Positions 9,379-17,899 of a DNA stretch of 64,000 nucleotides are shown in pieces (positions within the stretch are counted from its first letter, which is position 1; every line of letters starts with the position of its first letter). Under the pieces are notes generated by a model. That model searched no databases. It was given only the letters and a program-made list of their open reading frames with translations, and was not told the DNA's origin. Origin of the DNA: Agrobacterium arsenijevicii (GTDB lineage Bacteria > Pseudomonadota > Alphaproteobacteria > Rhizobiales > Rhizobiaceae); the NCBI GenBank assembly GCA_000949895.1, contig JWIT01000008.1, forward strand, positions 183,966 to 247,965, read 5' to 3'. Position numbers and translations under genes: made by a program.

Positions 9379-9669
9379 ATGCTGATCCCTCACCCACTGC
9401 TCGGGCTGCGCGACGCTCAGGAATTCACCTATCTCGGCGATGCCGCCCTGTTGCGACGCCCTGACGGAATAGCGGCAAGCGCTGCGGAAGATTTCAACGA
9501 TTACGTCTATCTGCGCGACAACCCCGCCGGCCTGCATCGGGAACTGTGGTTTCACGAACAGGGCGATCGCAGCTGGCTCGTGGTCACGCGAAATACCGTC
9601 ACCCACGAAATCCTCGGAGCGGAACTCGCAAACGAGGTCGCGCTCCGTCAGAAGGCAGATGCAGCATGA
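9379..9669 (+). CDS. soxD: Sarcosine oxidase subunit delta, lacking the usual zinc cysteines
   Basis: A 96-residue small subunit of tetrameric sarcosine oxidase, identified by position between soxB and soxA and by the pattern RDAQEFTYLGDA, DYVYLRDNPAG and ELWFHEQGDRSWLVVTRNTVTHEI. Characterised delta subunits bind zinc through a CPxCG motif near the N-terminus and a later His plus Cys. Here the N-terminal motif reads HPLLG (residues 5-9), and the later H-x3-C reads HEQGD, so all three cysteines are absent while the histidine remains. There are no cysteines in the protein. Its stop overlaps the soxA start as ATGA. It is probably still structural but without zinc. Confidence 0.9.
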   Translation: MLIPHPLLGLRDAQEFTYLGDAALLRRPDGIAASAAEDFNDYVYLRDNPAGLHRELWFHEQGDRSWLVVTRNTVTHEILGAELANEVALRQKADAA

Positions 9670-12590
9670 GACTGAAGGACGGCTTGATCGACCGCAGCAA
9701 GGTGCTGCATTTCACCTTCGACGGAAAGAATTATCAGGGGCATCCCGGCGACACGCTCGCCTCGGCACTTCTGGCGAACGATGTCCGCCTGATGGGGCGC
9801 AGCTTCAAATATCATCGCCCACGGGGCGTAATTTCTGCCGGCTCTGAAGAACCGAACGCGTTGGTTGAATTACGCACGGGCTCGCGGCTGGAACCGAACA
9901 CCCGCGCCACGACGATCGAACTGTTCGACGGGCTCACAGCAAAAAGCCAGAACCGCTGGCCGTCCCTGTCTTTCGATGCGTTGGCGATCAATGACCTGTT
10001 TGCCGATTTCCTGACCGCAGGCTTTTACTACAAGACGTTCATGTGGCCGAAGGCGTTCTGGGAAAAGCTCTATGAGCCCGCCATTCGCAAGGCTGCAGGA
10101 CTTGGAAGCCTGTCGATGAAACCGGACCCCGACAGTTACGACAAGGGTTTCCTCCACTGCGACCTGCTTGTCATCGGCGCTGGAGCGGCCGGTCTCGCCG
10201 CGGCTCTGACAGCAGCGCGGGCCGGTGCCAAGGTTATTCTGGCGGATGAGGACAATCGCCTCGGCGGCCGCCTGCTGGCGGAGAGCCACCTGCTCGATGA
10301 TGCCCCCGCCACGGACTGGATCGCAGCGCTGGAGGCGGAGTTCTCCAGCCTGCCGAACCTGCGTATCATGCGCCGCACCACGGTTTTCGGCTCATTCGAC
10401 CACGGCATATTCGGTGCGGTCGAGCGGGTTTCCGACCATCTTGCAACACCAAAAGGCGTTCGCCAGTCCCTCTGGCGCATCACCGCAAAGCGCACGGTAC
10501 TTGCCGCCGGCGCGACCGAAAGACACATCCCGTTCGAGAACAACGACCGGCCGGGGATCATGCTTGCCGGTTCGCTGCGCGCCTATGCCAACCGCTGGGC
10601 TGTCAGCCCCGCTAACAGGGTCGCGATTTTCACCAATAACGACGATGGCCATCGCACTGCTGTCGACCTTCTTGCGAAAGGCATCGAGATCGCCGCAGTC
10701 ATCGATCCGCGCCCTGATGCGCGCGCGCTTGCGGAATATCGCCTGATTGCAGGGGCAGCAGTTACCGGCAGTAAAGGTCGTCTCGGTCTCGTTTCCATCG
10801 ATGTCCGCAAGGACAGTTATGACGAAACCATCAACTGTGGCGCGCTTGGTATTTCCGGAGGATGGAACCCCAATGTCCATCTCACCTCACATCAGCGCGG
10901 CCGTCCGTTATGGGATGATGGTCTGCAGGCATTTCTGCCCGGCGACGTTCCCTCGCATATGCTGGTTGCAGGGGCTGCTGCCGGCAAAGGAAGCACACAG
11001 GCGGCGCTGGTCTCCGGTGCGTCCGCTGCCATAACGGCTCTCGAACACATTGGTATCACCGCATCCCTGCCTGTCCTCCCTGAGACGGAGGATGCACAAA
11101 TCGGCATCAAGCCGCTGTGGCATGTGCCCGGAAAAGGTCGAGCCTGGGTCGATTTCCAGAACGATGTTACGGTCAAGGACATCAAGCTCGCGCATCAGGA
11201 AAACATGCGGCCCATCGAACATCTCAAGCGCTGGACGACGCTTGGCATGGCGACGGACCAGGGCAAGACCTCCAATGCCACCGCTTTGGCAATCATGTCC
11301 GAGCTGACGGGAAAATCGATACCGGATACGGGCACGACGATTTTTCGCCCCCCTTATACGCCGGTTTCTATGGCGGTACTTGGCGGCGGCGACACCGGAG
11401 CACATTTCCGTCCGCGCCGCCTGACACCAAGCCATGCCTGGGCTGAGGCGCAGGGCGCGGTCTTCGTCGAAGTCGGGCAATGGATGCGTGCCCAATATTT
11501 CCCGCAGGCCGGGGAAACCAATTGGCGTCAATCCGTGGACCGTGAGGTTCTGGCCACCCGAAAGGGCGTCGGCATCTGCGATGTGACGACGCTCGGCAAG
11601 GTGGATGTTCAGGGCACCGATGCGGCCGAGTTTCTCGACCGTCTATACTGCAACGCGATGAAGAGCCTCAAGGTCGGCATGGTTCGTTACGGCCTGATGT
11701 TGCGGGAGGATGGCCATGCCTATGATGACGGCACCTGCGCACGTCTGCGCGAGGATCATTACATCGTCACCACGACGACGGCTCAGGCGGGGCCGGTCTA
11801 TCGTCACATGGAATTTGCCCGGCAATGCCTGTGGCCGGATCTGGATGTGCAATTGATCTCGGCAACGGATGCCTGGGCCCAGCTCGCGGTCGCCGGTCCA
11901 AACGCACGCCGCCTTGTCGAACGCATCGTCGACGGTTTCGACCTTTCCAACGCGGCCTTCCCCTTCATGGCCTGCGCCGAACTGACGGTTTGCGCAGGAT
12001 TGCGGGCACGGCTGTTCCGGATATCGTTTTCCGGAGAACTGGCTTACGAAATCGCGGTTCCAGCCCGATACGGCAATGCGCTGATGTCCCGGCTGATGGA
12101 GATCGGCGCAGATCTCGGAGCCACGGCCTACGGCACCGAAGCGCTCGGTGTCATGCGTATCGAAAAAGGCCATGCTGCCGGAAACGAGCTGAATGGCCAG
12201 ACCACGGCGCAGATGCTGGGCATGGGCAGGATGGTTTCGGCCAAGAAGGATGCGATCGGCACCGTCATGACCCGCCGCGAAGGGCTTGTCGGCGAAAACC
12301 GCGTGCTCGTCGGCCTCCAGCCGGTTGCGACATCGGACCCCGTGGTGTCAGGTTCGCATTTGTTTGCGCCTGGTGCCAGCCAGAACACCGAGACCGATCA
12401 GGGCTGGATTACGTCCGCATGCTATTCGCCCAATCTCGGCTTCAGTATCGGCCTTGGTTTCCTTGCAGATGGCGCAAACCGTATCGGAGAGATCATCGTC
12501 GCGGCCAACCCCTTGCAGGGACAGTCGGTCGAATTGCGCGTGGTCTCCCCCCATTTCATCGACCCTGAGGGAGAGAGACTCCGTGCCTGA
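9666..12590 (+). CDS. soxA: Sarcosine oxidase subunit alpha
   Basis: A 974-residue large subunit. Residues 1-90 resemble the ferredoxin-like N-terminal domain of SoxA (FDGKNYQGHPGDTLASALLA; SFKYHRPRG) without cluster cysteines. An NAD-binding Rossmann motif follows (VIGAGAAGLAAAL, about 169-181). The C-terminal 370 residues form a GcvT-like aminomethyltransferase domain (AVAGPNARRLVERIV; FSGELAYEIAVP; YGTEALGVMRIEKGH) where tetrahydrofolate accepts the one-carbon unit. ATG 9666 overlaps soxD's stop; an upstream in-frame extension lies inside soxD. The product 5,10-methylene-tetrahydrofolate links this enzyme to purU downstream. Confidence 0.95.
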   Translation: MRLKDGLIDRSKVLHFTFDGKNYQGHPGDTLASALLANDVRLMGRSFKYHRPRGVISAGSEEPNALVELRTGSRLEPNTRATTIELFDGLTAKSQNRWPSLSFDALAINDLFADFLTAGFYYKTFMWPKAFWEKLYEPAIRKAAGLGSLSMKPDPDSYDKGFLHCDLLVIGAGAAGLAAALTAARAGAKVILADEDNRLGGRLLAESHLLDDAPATDWIAALEAEFSSLPNLRIMRRTTVFGSFDHGIFGAVERVSDHLATPKGVRQSLWRITAKRTVLAAGATERHIPFENNDRPGIMLAGSLRAYANRWAVSPANRVAIFTNNDDGHRTAVDLLAKGIEIAAVIDPRPDARALAEYRLIAGAAVTGSKGRLGLVSIDVRKDSYDETINCGALGISGGWNPNVHLTSHQRGRPLWDDGLQAFLPGDVPSHMLVAGAAAGKGSTQAALVSGASAAITALEHIGITASLPVLPETEDAQIGIKPLWHVPGKGRAWVDFQNDVTVKDIKLAHQENMRPIEHLKRWTTLGMATDQGKTSNATALAIMSELTGKSIPDTGTTIFRPPYTPVSMAVLGGGDTGAHFRPRRLTPSHAWAEAQGAVFVEVGQWMRAQYFPQAGETNWRQSVDREVLATRKGVGICDVTTLGKVDVQGTDAAEFLDRLYCNAMKSLKVGMVRYGLMLREDGHAYDDGTCARLREDHYIVTTTTAQAGPVYRHMEFARQCLWPDLDVQLISATDAWAQLAVAGPNARRLVERIVDGFDLSNAAFPFMACAELTVCAGLRARLFRISFSGELAYEIAVPARYGNALMSRLMEIGADLGATAYGTEALGVMRIEKGHAAGNELNGQTTAQMLGMGRMVSAKKDAIGTVMTRREGLVGENRVLVGLQPVATSDPVVSGSHLFAPGASQNTETDQGWITSACYSPNLGFSIGLGFLADGANRIGEIIVAANPLQGQSVELRVVSPHFIDPEGERLRA

Positions 12591-13158
12591 TTTGAAGCCG
12601 ACAACCGCACTCGGCGCGCAAACGTCCCGGCGTGCTCGCCATGGCATGCTGCGGCTTGAGGAAAATTCGGGGCTGGCCCTCGCCTCCCTCAGCCTGCGCC
12701 GCAATGGCAAAGAACCTTCGCCTTTCGATCTCATCTTGCCGGGTCCGGGCAAATGGGTTCAGCACGGACCGATTTCAGCTTTGTGGACCGGGCAAGGCCA
12801 ATGGCTGATCGAAGCCGTGGATCGGGCTGAAACGGATTTCGTCGTGGAACTCGCAGAGCTTTGCCCTTCCTGTTCCGTAACAGAACAGACCGATGGCTTC
12901 GTCGCCTTCGAAGTCTATAGCGATGCAGGCGCGGCGCCGATTGCCGCCCTTATGCAGAAGCTGGTCAACCTCGATCCATCGACATTCGGGCAAGGGTCGG
13001 CCACGCGCACCGGCATGGAACATATGAGCGTTTTCGTCATCCGGCGCGCGCCTGAACGCCTTGCCATTCTCGGCATGCGCTCAGCCGCAGAAACGCTCTG
13101 GCATGTGATCGAGACCGCGATCCGACGCCAGGTAGAGCTTTCCAGCGCCACCACATAA
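12583..13158 (+). CDS. soxG: Sarcosine oxidase subunit gamma
   Basis: A 191-residue gamma subunit of tetrameric sarcosine oxidase, last in the soxBDAG order. Conserved-looking elements include PFDLILPGPGKWVQHGP, ALWTGQGQWLIEA and the C-terminal VIRRAPERLAILGMRSAAETLWH. The start is most likely GTG 12583, preceded by GAGGGAGAG and overlapping the last codons of soxA. The longer ATG-initiated frame from 12286 is entirely inside soxA. The gamma subunit is structurally related to the aminomethyltransferase domain of alpha and is needed for assembly. Confidence 0.88.
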   Translation: MPDLKPTTALGAQTSRRARHGMLRLEENSGLALASLSLRRNGKEPSPFDLILPGPGKWVQHGPISALWTGQGQWLIEAVDRAETDFVVELAELCPSCSVTEQTDGFVAFEVYSDAGAAPIAALMQKLVNLDPSTFGQGSATRTGMEHMSVFVIRRAPERLAILGMRSAAETLWHVIETAIRRQVELSSATT

Positions 13159-13243
13159 AGCGAGACCACTACACGACCAGACCATTTTCACCGGTCGGAC
13201 GACTTGTCCGGGCGTCCCCTATTGTTTTGACATGGGAAAGACA

Positions 13244-14128
13244 ATGACGAAATACACGCTTACCGTGACCTGCAAGACCAAGCGCGGCATCGTCGCAGCG
13301 ATTGCAACTTTTCTGGCTGAATCGGGCTGTAACATCACCGATAGCGCGCAGTTTGACGACATCGAAAGCGGCCTCTTCTTCATGCGCATCAGTTTCGTGA
13401 GTGAAAGCGGGGCTTCACTGGACGCGCTTAAGGAGGGTTTCATACCGATCGCGGACATGTTTCAGATGACACATGGGTTTCATGACGAGACCGAGAAAAT
13501 GAAGGTCGTCATCATGGTATCGCGCTTCGGCCACTGCCTGAACGACCTGTTGTATCGCTGGAAGATCGGCGCGTTGCCGATCGATATCGTCGCCGTCATC
13601 TCCAACCACATGGACTACCAGAAGGTCGTCGTGAACGCCGACATCCCTTTCCACTGCATAAAGGTCACGAAGGAAAACAAACCGGAGGCCGAAGCCGCCC
13701 AGTTGCGCATTGTCGAAGAAACCGGCGCCGACCTCATCGTGCTCGCACGTTACATGCAGGTGCTCTCAGACGAGATGTGTCGAAAAATGTCCGGGCGCAT
13801 CATCAACATTCACCACTCCTTCCTGCCGTCATTCAAGGGTGCAAATCCCTATAAGCAGGCCTTCGAAAGAGGCGTGAAACTCATCGGCGCTACCTCGCAT
13901 TACGTGACCGCCGATCTCGACGAAGGACCAATCATCGAACAGGACATCATTCGCGTCACCCATGCGCAAAGCCCGGACGACTATGTAAGCCTTGGCCGCG
14001 ATGTGGAGAGCCAGGTCCTTGCGCGGGCAATCCACGCCCATATCCACCGGCGAGCGCTCCTCAATGGCAACAAGACGGTCGTATTTCCCGCGTCCCCCAA
14101 TTCCTACGCATCGGAGCGAATGGGTTAA
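13244..14128 (+). CDS. purU: Formyltetrahydrofolate deformylase
   Basis: A 294-residue PurU hydrolysing 10-formyl-tetrahydrofolate to formate and tetrahydrofolate. An N-terminal ACT domain (YTLTVTCKTKRGIVAAIATF to about residue 80) precedes a formyltransferase-fold domain with NIHHSFLPSFKGANPY (the catalytic His-x-Ser segment) and the catalytic Asp in TADLDEGPIIEQD. ATG 13244 has GGAAAG five bases upstream; ATG 13232 is possible but lacks a ribosome-binding site. Its place 85 bases after soxG is a recurrent arrangement. Sarcosine oxidation charges tetrahydrofolate with one-carbon units and PurU releases the cofactor. Confidence 0.93.
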   Translation: MTKYTLTVTCKTKRGIVAAIATFLAESGCNITDSAQFDDIESGLFFMRISFVSESGASLDALKEGFIPIADMFQMTHGFHDETEKMKVVIMVSRFGHCLNDLLYRWKIGALPIDIVAVISNHMDYQKVVVNADIPFHCIKVTKENKPEAEAAQLRIVEETGADLIVLARYMQVLSDEMCRKMSGRIINIHHSFLPSFKGANPYKQAFERGVKLIGATSHYVTADLDEGPIIEQDIIRVTHAQSPDDYVSLGRDVESQVLARAIHAHIHRRALLNGNKTVVFPASPNSYASERMG

Positions 14129-14233
14129 CGCGGCAAACCGGTGATCGCGATTGCGTCTCTTACGAAACTGGACGAAGCAGCCATCGCCGCATAATCTGGA
14201 CCAAACGGCTCAGAGACAGACCCGGGGACAAGA

Positions 14234-14572
14234 TTGCCAAACCTCTCAAAAATGCTTGGCTACACCATTCTGATTGCGATGTTGCCCGTGGCATTCCTCG
14301 GCATGGTGGGAACTGCAAACGAATATCGTGCGATCGGCGTTGATGCGGCCGATTGTGATGGACCGTTGTCCGTGCTGCTCTTTGCTGTGCCTGCCATGGC
14401 CGTCTATGGAGTTTCCGGTTCGATATTCCTCTATCGTTTCAGGCGCCGCAGCTCGCTTATCACAGGCATCATCTGCGGACTGATCTTTGCTGCGCTGCTC
14501 TGGAATGTTGGGGGTGCGGTGGCGGAGCAGTGGAAAAACAAAACTGAAGCCGCCTGTCCGGTTGAACCCTAA
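14234..14572 (+). CDS. Small membrane protein of unknown function
   Basis: A 112-residue protein with three likely membrane segments: MLGYTILIAMLPVAFLGMV, PLSVLLFAVPAMAVYGVSG and LITGIICGLIFAALLWNVGG. A basic loop (YRFRRRSSL) lies between the second and third. TTG 14234 follows GGGGACAAGA closely; ATG 14252 is an alternative start six codons later. I do not recognise a family. It is convergent with the gene at 14602-15630, with only 29 bases between stops. Confidence 0.55.
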   Translation: MPNLSKMLGYTILIAMLPVAFLGMVGTANEYRAIGVDAADCDGPLSVLLFAVPAMAVYGVSGSIFLYRFRRRSSLITGIICGLIFAALLWNVGGAVAEQWKNKTEAACPVEP

Positions 14573-14601
14573 CAAAGAAGACGCCGTCTTTTCTGGTGTC
14601 G

Positions 14602-15630
14602 TCAATTCCCCGGATTGTCCACGGAGATCTCCTCGAAATCCACGATTCCTGCTTTTGGATTGGGCAGGATGGCCAGCACCTCACCTGCCACCGTCTGCAC
14701 GATCGAGTTTCCGAACGCAACATCGGGCTGGCCATCGGGCTTCGCGACCTGGCCTCGTACCGGGCTCAGGATCAAACTATCGGAATCCCGGCCCGGCGAC
14801 GTCCACTCCTTCGAGTGGATGCGCGTGCCGGCAGGGTATGCGACCCCACCAAGGCGCAGGTCGGTAGCGAGCACCGCTTCGCTGAACCCGGCGAAATGAC
14901 GGCCTCGATCCACGACCAACCGAGCGCCCTGCAGAGGCAGGCCTCGCACGGTTACTATTGCCTCGGGCGCAAGAAAAACGGTCCAGCCGCGAGATGCTCC
15001 AAGTGTCATCAGTTTCGCACCGGTCGGGATTTCCAAGCTCTCCAGCCGATTGGCTGGGCCGAGCGCGCAGGAATAGAAGGAGGCCTCGCCTGCTTCGAGT
15101 TCGAATGCCACCGGCTCCCCTTTTCCGCAGAGCCAGCCATCGACACGCTGGTCAGTGGCCAGCATCAACTCCATCGAGGTGACCGTATAGGCATCGGTAT
15201 CGACATCCGGATAGAGATTACGGCTGAGGCTCTCCGCAGCAATTCCATTGACCAGGGTCGGCACCGGAAAGTGGGCGGAATCGAAAGCTTCCGGATCACC
15301 CGGCACCTTGCTGTGCAAATGGGTTCCTGCCGGCATCGCAATTCCGGCCACCACGGCCGGCTTCTCCAGAGTGATTTTCCGCGCGGCCTCCTCCCGCTTC
15401 ATATCCGCATCCACGAGATAGCCTTGATAGAGGAAAGACAGGAGGAATGTCGACGACAACGTGAGCAAGATCACGAGCGGCAGCGTCAACCACAGCCGCG
15501 CCCGAAACGCCCTTCGTGCGCCGCGCCGGGCGGCGAGTACTGCAAGCCACGACAGGAGGATAAGCGCCGATACAGCGGAAACCAGCAGCACAACAAAAAA
15601 AGAGGCGGGGATGAGTGCAATTGGGATCAT
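14602..15630 (-). CDS. Membrane-anchored protein of unknown function
   Basis: A 342-residue protein with two N-terminal membrane helices (about residues 3-30 and 40-65) separated by a basic loop (ARRGARRAFRARL), followed by a ~270-residue soluble part. The soluble part has repeated glycine-rich beta elements such as VAGIAMPAGTHLHSK, LGGVAYPAGTRIHSK, EIPTGAKLMT and PLQGARLV. The internal echo of AGTxIHSK about 200 residues apart suggests duplicated beta-strand repeats. ATG 15630 is preferred: longer starts up to 15792 would overlap the opposite-strand gene and add a non-hydrophobic tail. Family not recognised. Confidence 0.6.
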   Translation of the reverse strand: MIPIALIPASFFVVLLVSAVSALILLSWLAVLAARRGARRAFRARLWLTLPLVILLTLSSTFLLSFLYQGYLVDADMKREEAARKITLEKPAVVAGIAMPAGTHLHSKVPGDPEAFDSAHFPVPTLVNGIAAESLSRNLYPDVDTDAYTVTSMELMLATDQRVDGWLCGKGEPVAFELEAGEASFYSCALGPANRLESLEIPTGAKLMTLGASRGWTVFLAPEAIVTVRGLPLQGARLVVDRGRHFAGFSEAVLATDLRLGGVAYPAGTRIHSKEWTSPGRDSDSLILSPVRGQVAKPDGQPDVAFGNSIVQTVAGEVLAILPNPKAGIVDFEEISVDNPGN

Positions 15631-15778
15631 GTGCGGGGCAGCTATTACTCTAGGCAATCGGTGAAGTCGTTGCTCTGATGACGGGTATAAATCGAGTAGT
15701 CGCAAAAATCGACCGGATGCGCTATCGCTGCCCCTGAAGACGGCGTGATCAGCACAGCAGAAATATGGGGCCATCGCA

Positions 15779-16603
15779 ATGACAAGCGACAATATTCAAT
15801 ATTTCGCGGCAACACTCTATTTTGACGATTTACCGGCCTTGTCGGCCGCTGCACTGATCGAAGCCTGGGGACGTGAAGGCTATGAATGCGAACAACTGGA
15901 GGCGGAAGTTGTCTTTGACGGCTTTCGCGGCGGAACCCGCGTGCTTGTAGGCAATCCCGAGCCGGTTGGCACGCCAGCAGTCCTCACTCATTATCCCGCA
16001 GCCGCTCTGACCGAAGTCGACTGGACGAACACCTTCTGCGTCAATGCAAAAGCGGGATATGACGACCTGCGCCGTGCGAGCCATCAGGCGAAATTCAAAC
16101 TGATGATCATGGCGGATGAGGACGATCCCACGGTCGCGCATAATGAAATCGCCATGACCCTGCTCGGCATCCATCAGGTTGCACCGATGCGTGCCGTCGT
16201 GTTGCACTATCTCGATCTGATAGTCGGCCGTACCGATCTCGATGACTATCTGAGCTACGCCAACAGCCATCTGGACCAGCCACAGCAGACGGCAACGATG
16301 CTGGCCTATGGTGTCTTCGTAGCCAGAGAGAACGATACGACCAGTGCCTGGACAACGGGTCTTGAGCATTTCGGCCAGACGAATTTGCTCTTCGATACAT
16401 CAACGGGCAATGCGACGGAGGCCCTTCTCACCGTGTTCGGGCTGGGACACCTCGTCGTCCACGGAAAACGCTTCGAGGCGGGTGAAGCCATCACCTCCTA
16501 CGACCTCCTCGCCCGGTTCGAACCCGCCGAGCTGGATGGGAAGCCCATGCTGCGAATTGTCAAGTATGAAGCTGGCCAAGCTGCGTTGAACCGGCCCGAC
16601 TAG
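15779..16603 (+). CDS. Uncharacterised cytosolic protein (possible DUF4261-like)
   Basis: A 274-residue protein without signal peptide or membrane helix. Segments such as FAATLYFDDLPALSAAALIE, AGYDDLRRASHQAKFKLMIM, and the C-terminal AYGVFVARENDTTSAWTTGL and LFGLGHLVVHGKR-type region (its exact text is VFGLGHLVVHGKR) recall DUF4261 proteins, whose function is unknown. This resemblance is from memory and moderate at best. It starts a plus-strand run of five genes ending with an M48-type protease, with gaps of 43, 138, 80 and 0 bases. Confidence 0.6.
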   Translation: MTSDNIQYFAATLYFDDLPALSAAALIEAWGREGYECEQLEAEVVFDGFRGGTRVLVGNPEPVGTPAVLTHYPAAALTEVDWTNTFCVNAKAGYDDLRRASHQAKFKLMIMADEDDPTVAHNEIAMTLLGIHQVAPMRAVVLHYLDLIVGRTDLDDYLSYANSHLDQPQQTATMLAYGVFVARENDTTSAWTTGLEHFGQTNLLFDTSTGNATEALLTVFGLGHLVVHGKRFEAGEAITSYDLLARFEPAELDGKPMLRIVKYEAGQAALNRPD

Positions 16604-16646
16604 CGACAAACAGAACGTCCTTCACCCCACTGTGGAAAATGCCTCT

Positions 16647-17162
16647 ATGCAAAACCGAACCAGAATGCTGCGTACCGCCACACTTTTACTTGCGGTCGGG
16701 ATCATGAGCTTGACCGATCTACCGATCGTGGCTCCGGTCTCGCCGGCAAATGCTCAGGAAGAATATCTTCCAACGCAGAAGGATTTTGTCGGGAAATGGA
16801 AACTCAGCGGTGCGACCAGCCGGCCGCCGCGCGGCATGAAGACTGCGCCCACACAGAAACAGGAAGCGGACGCTACCCTGTTTCAGGAGACCGTGACGAC
16901 ATTTTACACCGCCTTCGATTATCTGGAGATCACGGCGGACGGTCGTTATAACTTTCACCAGTCCGGCGATCCGGCTTCAGGCACCTGCGTGTGGTGCGGC
17001 ACCTGGTCCTTTGCCAAGAGTTCGCTTTGGCTCAAGATGGACACGGCACCGAGGCTCGATATCTACGCCAAAGGCGGCGACATGCAGATGACCTACACCG
17101 CCGAGCCCAACAAGAAATCGAAATACACCTGGCTGGTTTTTGGCTGGACGAAGATAAAATGA
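16647..17162 (+). CDS. Secreted protein of unknown function
   Basis: A 171-residue protein with a clear signal peptide (RTATLLLAVGIMSLTDL hydrophobic core, likely cleavage after SPANA). The mature part begins QEEYLPTQKDFVGKWKLSG and contains a C-V-W-C pair in TCVWCGTWSFAKSSLWLKM, plausibly a disulfide, and ends in KYTWLVFGWTKIK. The FVGKWKLSG and YLEITADGRYNF patterns resemble lipocalin-like or DUF-type beta-barrel proteins that measure out a 'W-x-l' first strand, but I cannot assign a family. ATG 16647 is preferred to GTG 16632. Confidence 0.6.
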   Translation: MQNRTRMLRTATLLLAVGIMSLTDLPIVAPVSPANAQEEYLPTQKDFVGKWKLSGATSRPPRGMKTAPTQKQEADATLFQETVTTFYTAFDYLEITADGRYNFHQSGDPASGTCVWCGTWSFAKSSLWLKMDTAPRLDIYAKGGDMQMTYTAEPNKKSKYTWLVFGWTKIK

Positions 17163-17300
17163 GCATCGACCATGGATCGGTGGGTTGGGGAAAAGGCTTC
17201 ACCGGATATCGACAGGCGGGAAGTTTTGGTGCTCCAAGGGAAGGGTGATGCCTGACGCAATCTTTCCGAGTGGACGACAGGTAAATTTTAAGGAACGCCT

Positions 17301-17819
17301 ATGCTTGCTTTCATATCTCTCCGTCGCGGCACCACAGCCCTGTGTGCAGCCGCTGCTGCGCTTCACGTCGGGAGCGCTGTAGCTGCCGAAACCGATCCCA
17401 CATTTTATGATGCGGCCCTATGCAATCCGCCTTACACGATGACATCGGCAACCGCGGTCTATGATGCCGCCGAAAAGCTGGCAAAGCCCGATACATCGTC
17501 ACTGGGCGCCGCGATCTACACGCTTCCATTCCAGATCGGCCGCGATGGCTTTGAAAGCGACCAGGTGTTCTTCGCCAATGGTGCAGTCGGCGTTTTGATC
17601 AAGGGCCAGCGTGCCGATGCGCTTGCGGCGAAATATGATTTGAAGCCGGAGACCTCAGACCTGATGGGCACATCCAGCAAAGGTTACGCGCGGGCGCTTT
17701 CACAAGACCTGCAGCCCCCGGAAGGTCTGGCTGGCCCCGGAAAAGTCTCCATCGTGGCGCGCGAGGGTGACGCTCTTGGGGACAAGACCCTGTTGGCGTG
17801 CGAATTCGCAGCCGATTGA
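17301..17819 (+). CDS. Secreted protein of unknown function
   Basis: A 172-residue protein with an N-terminal signal peptide (LRRGTTALCAAAAALHVGSAVAA, likely cleavage after AVAA). The mature part has two cysteines (ALCNPPYTM and LLACEFAAD) at opposite ends, possibly a disulfide. TAAGGAACGCCT directly before ATG 17301 gives a good ribosome-binding site. No family recognised. It lies between another secreted protein and the DUF4034-like gene, so the three may act together in the envelope. Confidence 0.6.
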   Translation: MLAFISLRRGTTALCAAAAALHVGSAVAAETDPTFYDAALCNPPYTMTSATAVYDAAEKLAKPDTSSLGAAIYTLPFQIGRDGFESDQVFFANGAVGVLIKGQRADALAAKYDLKPETSDLMGTSSKGYARALSQDLQPPEGLAGPGKVSIVAREGDALGDKTLLACEFAAD

Positions 17820-17899
17820 ATATTACTGAGCGGAATGCCAATTCTATCGCCTTGATTACCCCTGACAATCGTCGACCGATACCCGTTGAGGAGCCGTCC

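Noticed and set aside
15631..15792. N-terminal extension of the membrane protein at 14602-15630
   Set aside because: It overlaps the start of the opposite-strand gene at 15779 and adds a non-hydrophobic segment before the first membrane helix.
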